A stretch of 10,050 bases of DNA. Origin: an uncultured Verrucomicrobiota bacterium (lineage in GTDB: Bacteria; Verrucomicrobiota; Verrucomicrobiia; Chthoniobacterales; SZAS-18). Under the pieces are notes generated by a model. That model worked only from the letters and a program-made list of their open reading frames with translations. It did no database searches and was not told where the DNA came from. Location: positions 9,629 through 19,678 of the forward strand of contig CALMVM010000005.1 in NCBI GenBank assembly GCA_937873255.1. The letters are read 5' to 3'. Of this stretch, positions 1-6,901 are shown in pieces. A program made the translations under genes and the position numbers. Numbering within the stretch: position 1 is the first letter of the stretch; the number at the start of each line of letters is the position of its first letter.

Positions 1-1120
1 CTGCTACCGGGCTCATTGTCAGGAATATGAATTTCGCCGATGCCGGCGCGCGGGTGATCGTCTCCAGCAGGTCGGCGGGCGAGAGCGACGGCGCGGCGGA
101 GGAAAAGGCACGCAACTCATCCAACAATGAGAAAGACCCGTCGCTCGCCGGGCTATCGGTGCCCACGCACAGGTTGATTTGCAACTTGCGCAGCCGATCC
201 CACGGGAACTTCCGGTGGCGAAAGTACCGGTGGCTCAACGGACAATGCACGACCGTCATCCCCGCCAACGGTCCGCCCGGGGCCACGAGCGCGAAGTCTT
301 CCTCCTCCCATTCGTTGAGATGCACCGCGATGCACTCCGGCCCCAGACAGCCGGCGGCGGTGAGCGTCGCCAGCGCGGATTTTCCCTTCCCGCAGTCGTC
401 CATGGAACGCCCGAGGCCCGCCAGGAAATCGTGCAGCGGCCCGCGCCCGCGCACGAACATGTTTTGTTCGTCGCACGATTCGCCGAGGTGCGTCGTCCAG
501 GGCATCCCCGAGCGTCGCGCCACGTCGCGGGTGAGGCGGTACATCCCGGCCGAAGCAGTGTACGGCGCGTGCGGACTGAGCCCCCGGCCGCCGAGCCAGC
601 CGGGATGGTTTTCCTGCGCCTGTTCCTGGAAGAACAACAGCGCGCCGGTGACGAGTTCCTCGGTGGCGATGGCGCGGCGCACGTCGATCATCTCGTAAAA
701 CCACCACGTCCGCAGGGGTGGCGCGGGCATCTTCCACATCAACTCGGGGAACGACTCGACGTTGAGCAGTGTCGTCGCCCCCCAACGACCGTATTCCCGG
801 AATCCCCGCTCGATGGCCTTCAGGTAATCGTCGGCGTCGAGGGAACGCTTAATGGCGTTGATCCGTCCGACCCATTCCGCGAACCCCGCCGGCGGGAGAA
901 TCGCGTGGCGCAGGCCCGAGTAATCGAGGTGGCAGTGGGTGTTGATGAACCCCGGCAGCAGCGTGACCTCTCCCAGGTCGGTCGTTTCCTCGGCAGAGAA
1001 CTCGCGCCGGAGATCGTTCCACACGCCGACGGCCGCGACGGTGTTGCCGCGCACGAGCACCGCGCCGTCGGCAACGGGCGGGCCGTCCATCGTCACGAGG
1101 TGGCGGGCGCGGAGGAGCAT
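1..1120 (-). CDS. Amidohydrolase family protein (chlorohydrolase/deaminase type), C-terminus cut by window edge
   Basis: This is a metal-dependent hydrolase of the amidohydrolase superfamily (SsnA/TrzN/AtzA-like group), acting on C-N or C-Cl bonds; the substrate cannot be read from sequence. The frame is open from ATG at 1120 to the window edge, giving 373 visible residues. The metal-site motifs are all present: H62-x-H64 in 'NTHCHLDYS', H211 and E214 in 'THLGES', H267 in 'AVHLNE', and D322 in 'GTDSPAS'. There is no signal peptide, so it is probably cytoplasmic. The start is the first ATG before the usual N-terminal beta segment 'LLRARHLVTMDGPPV' and has no clear ribosome binding site. About 40-60 C-terminal residues of a typical member lie outside the window. 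The last visible residues (KFIFLTMSPVA) do not look like the family's usual ending, and a frameshift near position 40 is possible. It lies 97 bases downstream of the Fe-S protein gene on the same strand. Family call is firm, function is open. Confidence 0.88.
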   Translation of the reverse strand, partial: MLLRARHLVTMDGPPVADGAVLVRGNTVAAVGVWNDLRREFSAEETTDLGEVTLLPGFINTHCHLDYSGLRHAILPPAGFAEWVGRINAIKRSLDADDYLKAIERGFREYGRWGATTLLNVESFPELMWKMPAPPLRTWWFYEMIDVRRAIATEELVTGALLFFQEQAQENHPGWLGGRGLSPHAPYTASAGMYRLTRDVARRSGMPWTTHLGESCDEQNMFVRGRGPLHDFLAGLGRSMDDCGKGKSALATLTAAGCLGPECIAVHLNEWEEEDFALVAPGGPLAGMTVVHCPLSHRYFRHRKFPWDRLRKLQINLCVGTDSPASDGSFSLLDELRAFSSAAPSLSPADLLETITRAPASAKFIFLTMSPVA

Positions 1121-1173
1121 GGCAGAACGCGTAAACCGGCAGGAGCAAACCAACGGGGAACAATACGATTCGG

Positions 1174-1190
1174 ACGAGCCAACCGCTCGT
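1174..1190. terminator. Weak hairpin between the amidohydrolase and Fe-S protein genes
   Basis: Within the 97-base gap 1121-1217 there is a perfect 6-bp inverted repeat, ACGAGC (1174-1179) and GCTCGT (1185-1190), around a 5-base loop. On the plus strand it is followed by a T-rich run (about 1191-1204), but no plus-strand gene ends here. On the minus strand, where termination after the Fe-S protein gene would make sense, no T tail follows. It may be a weak attenuating hairpin or chance. Confidence 0.2.
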
Positions 1191-1217
1191 TTGCCTCTTT
1201 TTCTATCTCCCTGTCTC

Positions 1218-1853
1218 CTATTCCCCTGCGGGGCGCTCGCCTTTGACCACCGCGCGCACTTCGGCCACGAGCAGGTTGCACGCTTCCTGGCAGATCAGTG
1301 GCACGTCATCTTCCGCGAGCGTTTTGCCGGTCGTCTGGTCGCAGGCCGGGTCGAATTTTTCCGGCGGCAGCCGCGTGGACGGCACGGTCCCGGCCCGGTC
1401 GCGCCGCCAAAAGATTGCGCGCAGGCAGCCGCCGTCCGAACGGCAAAACCGGCCCACGAGCGCATCGGCCTGCTCGTCGGTGAGTTTTGCCGTGACACGG
1501 TACATGCCCGTCTGGCGGCCGAGCGTTTCGCGCAAGGGTGTCGTGTCAAGCCGTCCCCTTTGATAGACCCGCCATGCGCCGAGGCGGGCCGGATAGAACA
1601 GTTCCAACGCCAGCCTCAACCCTTCCTGACCGTCCAAGGCGAGCCGCCAGCCGTGACGCAGGTTCGGCGCGGTCTTGAGCGGGCGGTAATTCCCGGCGTC
1701 ATCGTAGAGCGCGAGCGCCGCGGCGTCCTCCGGGTCGGCGTGCGGTTCCAGTTCTCGCGCCGGACGCCCGGCGTCGTCGCGGTGGCGCAACTCGCAGCCG
1801 CCGTCCGCCGATGCCAGCGCGATGATTTGACCGATCAGGAACGTTTCCTTCAC
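1218..1853 (-). CDS. DR2241-like cysteine-rich Fe-S protein, partner of the CbiX chelatase
   Basis: I read this as the stand-alone version of the C-terminal part of Deinococcus DR2241-type proteins, where a CbiX-like chelatase is joined to a 4Fe-4S binding domain. The 211-residue product has cysteines at C137-x5-C143 and C188-x3-C192 ('ICQEACN'), with C171 between them, which fits a 4Fe-4S site. The N-terminal half (residues 1-120) is an alpha/beta region with a single cysteine (C20). The start is GTG at 1853, which overlaps the chelatase stop codon as GTGA; the frame also stays open far upstream inside the chelatase gene, but that is antiparallel coding noise. The overlap implies translational coupling, so the two proteins are probably made in equal amounts and act together, perhaps with the cluster supporting metal insertion into sirohydrochlorin. 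Family assignment is from memory of the domain layout and is moderately sure; a redox or regulatory role for the cluster is inference. Confidence 0.8.
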   Translation of the reverse strand: MKETFLIGQIIALASADGGCELRHRDDAGRPARELEPHADPEDAAALALYDDAGNYRPLKTAPNLRHGWRLALDGQEGLRLALELFYPARLGAWRVYQRGRLDTTPLRETLGRQTGMYRVTAKLTDEQADALVGRFCRSDGGCLRAIFWRRDRAGTVPSTRLPPEKFDPACDQTTGKTLAEDDVPLICQEACNLLVAEVRAVVKGERPAGE

Positions 1854-2713
1854 GCAGAAGTGGCCACGGCCGGGGCGAGCGCGCCGAGGGCTTGTTCGAC
1901 GATGATGTCCGCAAAATGCGCCTCCGTCCCGATGGCGCTCGCGTAGTACAGCGAACGCCCGTGCAGACGGCGCGGGTTTTGCGCGAAGACCTCGCCGCCG
2001 CGCAGACGCTCGCTGGCGCTGGCGGTCGGCTCGGTCTCGATGCCGAGCAGCACGGGGATGTCCTGGTAACTGTGCAGCCCGTCGGAGATAAAGAACGGGA
2101 CCACCACCACGTTGGGCGTATCGGTCAGCGTTGCCCAATCGGCGATCAGCGGCGGTTCCTCCATGTACGTGCTCAGGACGGCGGCGTAGCGGGAACGTTC
2201 GCGCAGGAGTTCGGCCTGGCGCTTGGCGGCGACGGCGGAGTTGTCGTTGAGCCCGGTGCCGTGGCCGACGATGAGCAAGCTCGTTTCCTCCTCGCGGACG
2301 CCGGGGGCGACTTCTCGCGCGCGCTGGAGCAGCAAGTCGGTCATGGCCGGATGGTTGCCCACCGGCGGGCAATAGACCCAGCGTTGTTCCGTTCCGACAC
2401 GGTGGGTGACGGCCGCCGACGGGTCGAGGCCGAGTTCGCGCGGGATCACGGTGCGAGTAAAATATCCCTCGCTGATAAAGTTGGGCACGACGCATACCTG
2501 GCGGATATCGGAATCGTCGTTGAACAGAAACGGCCAGTCGCGCAGGGACGGTTCCTCTTTCCAAAACACGCAACCCACCCGCGCGAAGATCCCCCTTTTA
2601 CGGATGGCCGCCGCGTGCGCAAGGCTGGGCGCGCCGGAGTCGGGATTCACGGTCGAGCCGTGGCCGACGATGAGCAGCGCGGTGTCGGGATGGGCGGGAG
2701 GTGCGTCAGGCAT
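1850..2713 (-). CDS. Two-domain sirohydrochlorin chelatase (CbiX/SirB family)
   Basis: This protein is predicted to insert a divalent metal (cobalt for B12, or iron for siroheme) into sirohydrochlorin in the cytoplasm. The 287-residue product is an internal duplication. Domain 1 (about 10-130) has 'LIVGHGS' with H18, and domain 2 (about 143-280) has 'LIVGHGT' with H151; both then share an 'EEPxL' motif and a 'VPxFIS' strand. Domain 2 keeps the second metal histidine, H214 in 'GLHSYQDIP'. The matching place in domain 1 reads 'GYFTRTVIP', with F85 instead of His, so the real active site is probably in domain 2. I chose ATG 2713 because it sits just before the first strand; an upstream in-frame ATG at 2749 adds 12 unlikely residues. 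It lies 39 bases after the secreted-protein gene and overlaps the Fe-S gene by 4 bases. No other tetrapyrrole gene is in the window, so cobalt versus iron cannot be decided. Confidence 0.9.
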   Translation of the reverse strand: MPDAPPAHPDTALLIVGHGSTVNPDSGAPSLAHAAAIRKRGIFARVGCVFWKEEPSLRDWPFLFNDDSDIRQVCVVPNFISEGYFTRTVIPRELGLDPSAAVTHRVGTEQRWVYCPPVGNHPAMTDLLLQRAREVAPGVREEETSLLIVGHGTGLNDNSAVAAKRQAELLRERSRYAAVLSTYMEEPPLIADWATLTDTPNVVVVPFFISDGLHSYQDIPVLLGIETEPTASASERLRGGEVFAQNPRRLHGRSLYYASAIGTEAHFADIIVEQALGALAPAVATSA

Positions 2714-2752
2714 CGCACTACAAGGTACGCGTCGTGGTTGCGCCCGCACCGT

Positions 2753-3361
2753 CTAATTGTCCGGCGGCTTCTCGTCCCGCGCTTTCGCCGGTTTCTCATC
2801 CAGCTTGCCCTGGAGGGCTTCCATCAACGGCTTGGTGATGCCCTCCATCGCAAGCGCCGCCTTCGTATAATCGAGATCGTCGATGGGACGCGTGTCTCGG
2901 CCTCTGATCACGATGCTCTCGAAAAAAGTGTCGTCGTCCTTCATCGCCGTCACCGACACGGTGCCGTCGTCTTTGATCGCGGTGAATACCTTGTAGCCCT
3001 TCGACGCGTCGGGCGGCAGGACGTTCGTGGAGTCCCCCATGTGCGTCACGGTGGTGAGCGACTTGCCGCCGTGGTAGAGCGTCGCCGTGAACATTTTTTC
3101 CATGCCGGGCTTCGTGCCCTTGGGCCACTGGACCATCAACACCTTGACGCCCCCACGGCTGTACGTGCGGGCGGTGTAGTTGTCCTTCTCCCTGGTTTCC
3201 TCGCGGACTTTCCACTTCTCGGGCACGTCGTCGGGAGTCAGTGTCTGGAGGAATTGCCCGGTGACGATGCCCTTTTCGACCGCTTGCCGGATTTTTGTGT
3301 CGTCGGCGCGGATCGACCACGCACCGGCGAAAGCGAGCAGGAGCACGAGAAGCCATTTCAT
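2753..3361 (-). CDS. Secreted protein of unknown function
   Basis: I do not recognise this 202-residue protein. It has a clear N-terminal signal peptide: K2, a hydrophobic core at residues 3-15, and a likely signal peptidase I site after 'IRA' at residue 19, leaving a mature protein that starts DDTK. There is no lipobox cysteine; the mature part has no cysteines and no further membrane segment, so it is probably soluble in the periplasm or exported. The mature part is polar and lysine/aspartate rich, with alternating beta-type stretches, and ends in a charged tail (residues about 185-202, 'KPAKARDEKPPDN'). The ATG at 3361 is supported by a GGTGGAG site 5 bases upstream. An upstream in-frame ATG (3406) would add 15 residues before the signal peptide and is less likely. 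It is the first gene of the minus-strand run and is divergent from the aldo/keto reductase. Confidence 0.85.
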   Translation of the reverse strand: MKWLLVLLLAFAGAWSIRADDTKIRQAVEKGIVTGQFLQTLTPDDVPEKWKVREETREKDNYTARTYSRGGVKVLMVQWPKGTKPGMEKMFTATLYHGGKSLTTVTHMGDSTNVLPPDASKGYKVFTAIKDDGTVSVTAMKDDDTFFESIVIRGRDTRPIDDLDYTKAALAMEGITKPLMEALQGKLDEKPAKARDEKPPDN

Positions 3362-3463
3362 GTCGGCTCCACCGATAACCGAACCGGGGCCGCCCCGAAA
3401 GCGCAAAGACGACCGCCGTACCTTGCACCCCCTGCCATTCGCGTTAAAGTTGCCCGACGACCT
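3362..3463. promoter_or_regulatory. Divergent intergenic region, likely two promoters
   Basis: These 102 bases separate the divergent secreted-protein gene (minus) and aldo/keto reductase gene (plus), so promoters for both runs should lie here or just inside the genes. I see no strong -35/-10 pair. The best plus-strand match is TTGCAC (3423-3428) and TTAAAG (3444-3449) with a 15-base spacer, which is poor. The assignment rests on layout, not on motifs. Confidence 0.4.
3367..3373 (-). promoter_or_regulatory. Ribosome binding site of the secreted-protein gene
   Basis: On the minus strand this reads GGTGGAG, 5 bases before ATG 3361. It is one of only three good Shine-Dalgarno-like sites that I found in the window and supports the internal ATG over the upstream one at 3406. 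Confidence 0.6.
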
Positions 3464-4519
3464 ATGCAGTTCCGCACCTATCGAAACACCGACCTGACCG
3501 TCAGCGCCGTCGGCTTCGGATTATGGACGATCTCCACCGGCTGGTGGGGGCAGTTCACGGAGGGCGAGGCCATCGCGCTGATGCACCGCGCGCTGGACCT
3601 GGGTATCACGCTTTTCGACGCCGCCGACACGTATGGCAACGGCTTGAGCGAGGAACTCATCGCCAAGGCGTTCCCGACGCGGCGCGACGACATCGTCATC
3701 GCCACCAAGATCGGCTACGACGTGGCCAACCACGGCTCCGACGCCCGGCGTGGACAGCGCGCGATCCCGCACGATTTTTCGCCCGAGGCCCTCACGCTTG
3801 CCACCGACAACGCCCTGCGCCGGCTCAAGACCGACCGGATCGACCTGCTCCAACTCCACAACATCGGCATGGCCGAGGTGGACGACGACGCGATCTGGGA
3901 AACGCTCGACCGGCTCGTCGCCGCCGGCAAGGTGCGCTACGGCGGCTTCGCGCTCGGGCCGGCCATCGGCTGGATGTATGAAGGGATTCGCGGCGTCGAG
4001 CGGCGTCCCGTCACCAGCGTGCAGCACATTTACAATTTGCTCGAACCCCACCCTGGTCGCGTGATCCACGAGGCCGCCGAACGCGCGAATCGAGATACGA
4101 TGTTCCTCATCCGCGTGACCCATTCCAGTGGCATGCTGGAGGGCAAATACACCGAGGACACCGTTTTCCCGCCGACCGACCACCGCGTCCATCGTCCGCG
4201 CTCCTGGCTGCTCAACGGCATCAAGAAAGTGGATCAACTCCGCTTCCTCGAAGGCCCCGGCCGCACGCTCGGCCAAGCGGCGATCCAATGGCTTCTCGCC
4301 GACGACCGCGTGGCCTCGACGCTGCCCAACATCTACGACGCCGAACAACTCGCCGAGTTCGCCGCCGCGCCCGACACGCCCGCGCTGACCGCCGACGAGA
4401 TGGCACGCGTCGCCGAATTGACGGCCAACAATTTCGGCCTCACCGAGGACGCGCCGAAATACAAAGGCACGATGGCATTGGACGAAACCGTCCATGAGCG
4501 CGAGACTGTCGGTGCCTGA
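3464..4519 (+). CDS. Aldo/keto reductase
   Basis: This is a cytoplasmic NAD(P)H-dependent oxidoreductase of the aldo/keto reductase superfamily with a TIM-barrel fold; the carbonyl substrate is unknown. The 351-residue product begins with the family opening 'YRNTDLTVSAVGFGLWTIS' and has the full catalytic tetrad: D52 and Y57 in 'FDAADTYG', K82 in 'ATKIG', and H132 in 'LQLHN'. The late-barrel segment around residues 220-230 ('THSSGMLEGKYT') and the 'GQAAIQWLL' helix also fit. The frame is open far upstream through antisense sequence of the neighbours, but ATG 3464 is the first start that gives the normal N-terminus. No Shine-Dalgarno site is visible. It heads the plus-strand run and ends 14 bases before the next gene. 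Family call is sure; the pathway is not indicated by context. Confidence 0.94.
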   Translation: MQFRTYRNTDLTVSAVGFGLWTISTGWWGQFTEGEAIALMHRALDLGITLFDAADTYGNGLSEELIAKAFPTRRDDIVIATKIGYDVANHGSDARRGQRAIPHDFSPEALTLATDNALRRLKTDRIDLLQLHNIGMAEVDDDAIWETLDRLVAAGKVRYGGFALGPAIGWMYEGIRGVERRPVTSVQHIYNLLEPHPGRVIHEAAERANRDTMFLIRVTHSSGMLEGKYTEDTVFPPTDHRVHRPRSWLLNGIKKVDQLRFLEGPGRTLGQAAIQWLLADDRVASTLPNIYDAEQLAEFAAAPDTPALTADEMARVAELTANNFGLTEDAPKYKGTMALDETVHERETVGA

Positions 4520-4533
4520 TCGGCACACGCACC

Positions 4534-5325
4534 ATGAGCCAGGATTTGAACGATCTCTTAGAGGGTTGGTCCCACGAACCGGGCCAGATCAAGGTGCGCA
4601 AGATCATGGGCAGCGACGGCCGGGAAAAGGTCCAGCTCCGGCTCGACCTGGGCCTGATCCAGATGGAAATGGCTGGCCGCCCCGACGGCACGCGGCCGAA
4701 AAGCTGCGAGTCGCTCCTCGTCTACCATCAAGGCCGCGCGATGGCCGCCGAGAAGAAAAGCGAGAACTACCAGCTTTCGCCCGACGATTGCGGCGAGTTG
4801 CAACAGGAAGGCATCCAGTATTACCACCGCTACCTGAGCCTGTTCCAACTGGAGGAATTTTCCGCCGTGGCGCGAGACACCGCGCGCAATTTGGAGTTGT
4901 TCGCCTTCGTGCGCGAACACACCGACCGCGAGGACATCGTGTGGGCGTTCGATCAGTTCATCCCCTACGTGCAGATGATGCACACACGCGCCCGCGCCTC
5001 CATCGAACTGGAAAAGCGCAAGGTCGATATCGCCCTCAAGGAAATCGAAAAGGGCCGCGACCTGATCGTCGCTTTTTACAACGAGCACGAGCAGGCCGAT
5101 GCCGAAAAAAGCGCCGAGTTGGCGTTCCTCGACGAGTGGCGCGACGAACTCCGCGCCAAACAGCCCGTCAGCAAGCTCGAAAAGATGCGCCGCGAGATGG
5201 AAAGCGCCATTTCCCAGGAAGCCTACGAGCGCGCCGCGCAACTGCGCGACGAGATCAAGGCGCTCGACGCCAAGCGGGCAAAAAGAACCGCGTCGCGCGG
5301 TTCCCGCGAGGAATCGGAGGAATAG
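4534..5325 (+). CDS. UvrB/UvrC-motif protein of unknown function
   Basis: This 263-residue protein has an N-terminal domain (about 1-70) with 'GWSHEPGQIKVRKIMG' and 'LRLDLGLIQMEMAGRPDG', a middle helical part, and a C-terminal UvrB/UvrC motif (about 213-246) with the typical 'ExxYExAAxLRDEI' pattern. In UvrB and UvrC this short helical hairpin mediates binding between the two proteins, but the motif also occurs in proteins unrelated to excision repair, such as McsA-type regulators. Nothing else here resembles UvrB helicase or UvrC nuclease domains. The region at about residues 150-210 is rich in K, E and R and probably forms long helices or a coiled coil. The tail (250-263) is charged and likely disordered. 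There is no signal peptide. ATG 4534 is the first start after the aldo/keto reductase stop, 14 bases away, which suggests co-transcription. I recall similar proteins in Planctomycetes and Verrucomicrobia; none has a function I know. Confidence 0.88.
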   Translation: MSQDLNDLLEGWSHEPGQIKVRKIMGSDGREKVQLRLDLGLIQMEMAGRPDGTRPKSCESLLVYHQGRAMAAEKKSENYQLSPDDCGELQQEGIQYYHRYLSLFQLEEFSAVARDTARNLELFAFVREHTDREDIVWAFDQFIPYVQMMHTRARASIELEKRKVDIALKEIEKGRDLIVAFYNEHEQADAEKSAELAFLDEWRDELRAKQPVSKLEKMRREMESAISQEAYERAAQLRDEIKALDAKRAKRTASRGSREESEE

Positions 5326-5391
5326 CACTCACGGCAATACCAACGGCGTAAGCTGGTAGAAAAATCTCCCTCCTCCCTCCGTCTCTACATC

Positions 5392-6024
5392 ATGGGCGAC
5401 ACGTTGACCGAGCGCAAGGAACGCTGGGCGCGCAAGCAGGCCGGCAAGGAAAAATCGCCCGTCCGTTCGCACGACCGCCTGCCGCCGGGCCAACACCTCA
5501 CGAACGGTTTTCCCGTGCTCGACCTCGGCGTCCAGCCGGTGGTCAAACTGCCCGATTGGCGACTGGAAATCCGGGGACTCGTCGAGAATCCCGTGACCCT
5601 GTCGTGGGAAGAATTCCACGCGCTGATGCCCTTCGAGGACGTGAGCGATTTTCACTGCGTGACGACCTGGAGCAAGTACGATTGCCGCTGGTCGGGCGTG
5701 GCTTTCTTCACCCTGGTCGATCTGGTCCGGCCGAGGCCGGAGGCGCGGTTCGTGTATTTCACGAGTTACGACGGATACTCGACCAACACCGCGCTCGAAA
5801 ACTGCCTGGACGACGACGTGCTCGTGGCCACGCAGTTCGACGGCAAACCCATCACGAAGGATCACGGCGGCCCGGCGCGCGTCATCATCCCGAAGCTGTA
5901 TGCGTGGAAGGGGGCGAAGTTCGTGCGAACGGTCGAATTCCTCGCGGAGGACAAGCCCGGCTTCTGGGAAGTGCGCGGCTACAGCAACACCGCCGACCCA
6001 TGGACGGACGACCGGTTCGCCTGA
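5392..6024 (+). CDS. Sulfite-oxidase-like molybdopterin oxidoreductase (YuiH-type)
   Basis: This is a molybdenum-cofactor enzyme of the sulfite oxidase fold, in the short single-domain group (about 200 residues) often annotated as sulfite-oxidase-like oxidoreductase. The 210-residue product carries the molybdenum ligand C89 in 'DFHCVTTWSKYD', the 'SYDGYSTN' strand, 'DGKPITKDHGGPARVIIPKL' and the end motif 'KPGFWEVRGYS'. It lacks the C-terminal dimerisation domain, the heme domain and any twin-arginine signal, so unlike MsrP/YedY or true sulfite oxidase it is probably cytoplasmic. The substrate and electron partner are unknown, and no cytochrome or redox partner is encoded nearby. The basic N-terminus (residues 4-30) is typical of the group. 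ATG 5392 follows a pyrimidine-rich stretch with no Shine-Dalgarno site, 66 bases after the previous gene. Family call is firm. Confidence 0.92.
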   Translation: MGDTLTERKERWARKQAGKEKSPVRSHDRLPPGQHLTNGFPVLDLGVQPVVKLPDWRLEIRGLVENPVTLSWEEFHALMPFEDVSDFHCVTTWSKYDCRWSGVAFFTLVDLVRPRPEARFVYFTSYDGYSTNTALENCLDDDVLVATQFDGKPITKDHGGPARVIIPKLYAWKGAKFVRTVEFLAEDKPGFWEVRGYSNTADPWTDDRFA

Positions 6025-6054
6025 CGAACAAGACACTCGTTTCCCCCCCGATCC

Positions 6055-6855
6055 ATGCCCCTGCCCACGCCGCCGGACCCGCGCATCCTCCGCGAAAAAC
6101 TGACCGCCTCCGGCTTCATCCGGGCCTTCGATCTCCAGCCGGACGGCTCGGCGAAACTGACCACGCCGCTCTCGTACCCGGATGGGTCACCCATCGAGAT
6201 CTTCCAGCGCGACGCCGACGATCTGTTTCTCTCCGCGCGTTTCGCGGACGGCGGCCGGACGTTTCAATATCTCGGCGGCATGCAGGTCCAGACCGAAGGC
6301 CACGAAAAACGCGAGGGATTGCTGCAAGAGGTCTGCCGCAGTCTCGGCGTCCAGCATCATCGCGGCGAACTCACCGTCGCATTGTCGCCGGAGGCCGACG
6401 TGGCCGACGCCGTCATCCGGCTTGCCCAGGCGTGTATCCGCGTGGCCGATCTGCACTACACGCTGGCCTTCAAGAACAAGACGGATTTCCACCAGATTTT
6501 CTTCGCGGATTTCCTGAGCGTGGAGCGGCCCGATCACCTGGAGAATTTTTCGATTGAAGGGCGGTTCGGGCGCAACGTGAAGATCGATTTTTTCGTTCGC
6601 AAAAAAGACGCGCGCGATCATCTCATCATCACGCTGACTTCCACCAACCGCACGTCGTCGCACGCGGTGGCGAACGATGTCTTTTGTCGCTGGTATGACT
6701 TGGAACGCTACAAAAACGACTACGAGTTTCTGACCGTGCTCGACTCGACGAGCCGCGCCTTCCACGAAGGGGACATCGACCGCGTGGCGAGCGTGTCGCG
6801 GGTCATCCGTTATCCCGACGAGGCAGGCACTCTGAGCCGCCTGCTGGCGGCTTGA
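6055..6855 (+). CDS. DUF1828/DUF1829-type protein, function unknown
   Basis: This 266-residue protein fits the layout of proteins with an N-terminal DUF1828 and a C-terminal DUF1829 domain. The first (about 33-130) shows 'TPLSYPDGSPIEIF' followed by 'FADGGRTFQYL'. The second (about 150-255) contains 'SIEGRFGRNVKIDFFVRK' and a helix with the aromatic-rich stretch 'CRWYDLERYKNDYEF'. The biochemical role of these domains is not known to me. I looked for a PD-(D/E)xK nuclease site and did not find a convincing one. There is no signal peptide or membrane segment. ATG 6055 lies 30 bases after the sulfite-oxidase-like gene and has no Shine-Dalgarno site. The gene sits between household-type genes rather than next to phage or toxin genes, and its base composition is like its neighbours apart from a somewhat AT-richer stretch at about 6580-6760. 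Confidence 0.75.
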   Translation: MPLPTPPDPRILREKLTASGFIRAFDLQPDGSAKLTTPLSYPDGSPIEIFQRDADDLFLSARFADGGRTFQYLGGMQVQTEGHEKREGLLQEVCRSLGVQHHRGELTVALSPEADVADAVIRLAQACIRVADLHYTLAFKNKTDFHQIFFADFLSVERPDHLENFSIEGRFGRNVKIDFFVRKKDARDHLIITLTSTNRTSSHAVANDVFCRWYDLERYKNDYEFLTVLDSTSRAFHEGDIDRVASVSRVIRYPDEAGTLSRLLAA

Positions 6856-6901
6856 ATGAAATGCGCGAGACTTTCGCGGTCGGTTCTGTAACATTGACGG
6901 A

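Noticed and set aside
153..1246. Several plus- and minus-strand frames over the amidohydrolase gene
   Set aside because: They are off-frame shadows. Only the minus frame starting at 1120 contains the metal-binding motifs of a known family.
1840..1865. Programmed frameshift fusing the chelatase with the Fe-S protein
   Set aside because: No slippery heptamer is visible before the chelatase stop, and stop-start coupling is the simpler explanation.
1854..2573. Upstream extension of the DR2241-like frame as a fused longer protein
   Set aside because: This part lies inside the chelatase gene in another frame and translates to arginine-rich noise. GTG 1853 with the GTGA overlap explains the start.
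1892..3463. Very long plus-strand reading frame continuing upstream of the aldo/keto reductase start
   Set aside because: It is antisense to the chelatase and secreted-protein genes, its translation is arginine/histidine-rich with no domain, and the reductase N-terminus clearly begins at 3464. Long empty frames are expected at this GC content.
6055..6855. PD-(D/E)xK nuclease or defence-system role for the DUF1828/DUF1829-type protein
   Set aside because: I could not place a D...ExK arrangement on adjacent strands, and no methylase, toxin or phage gene is nearby.
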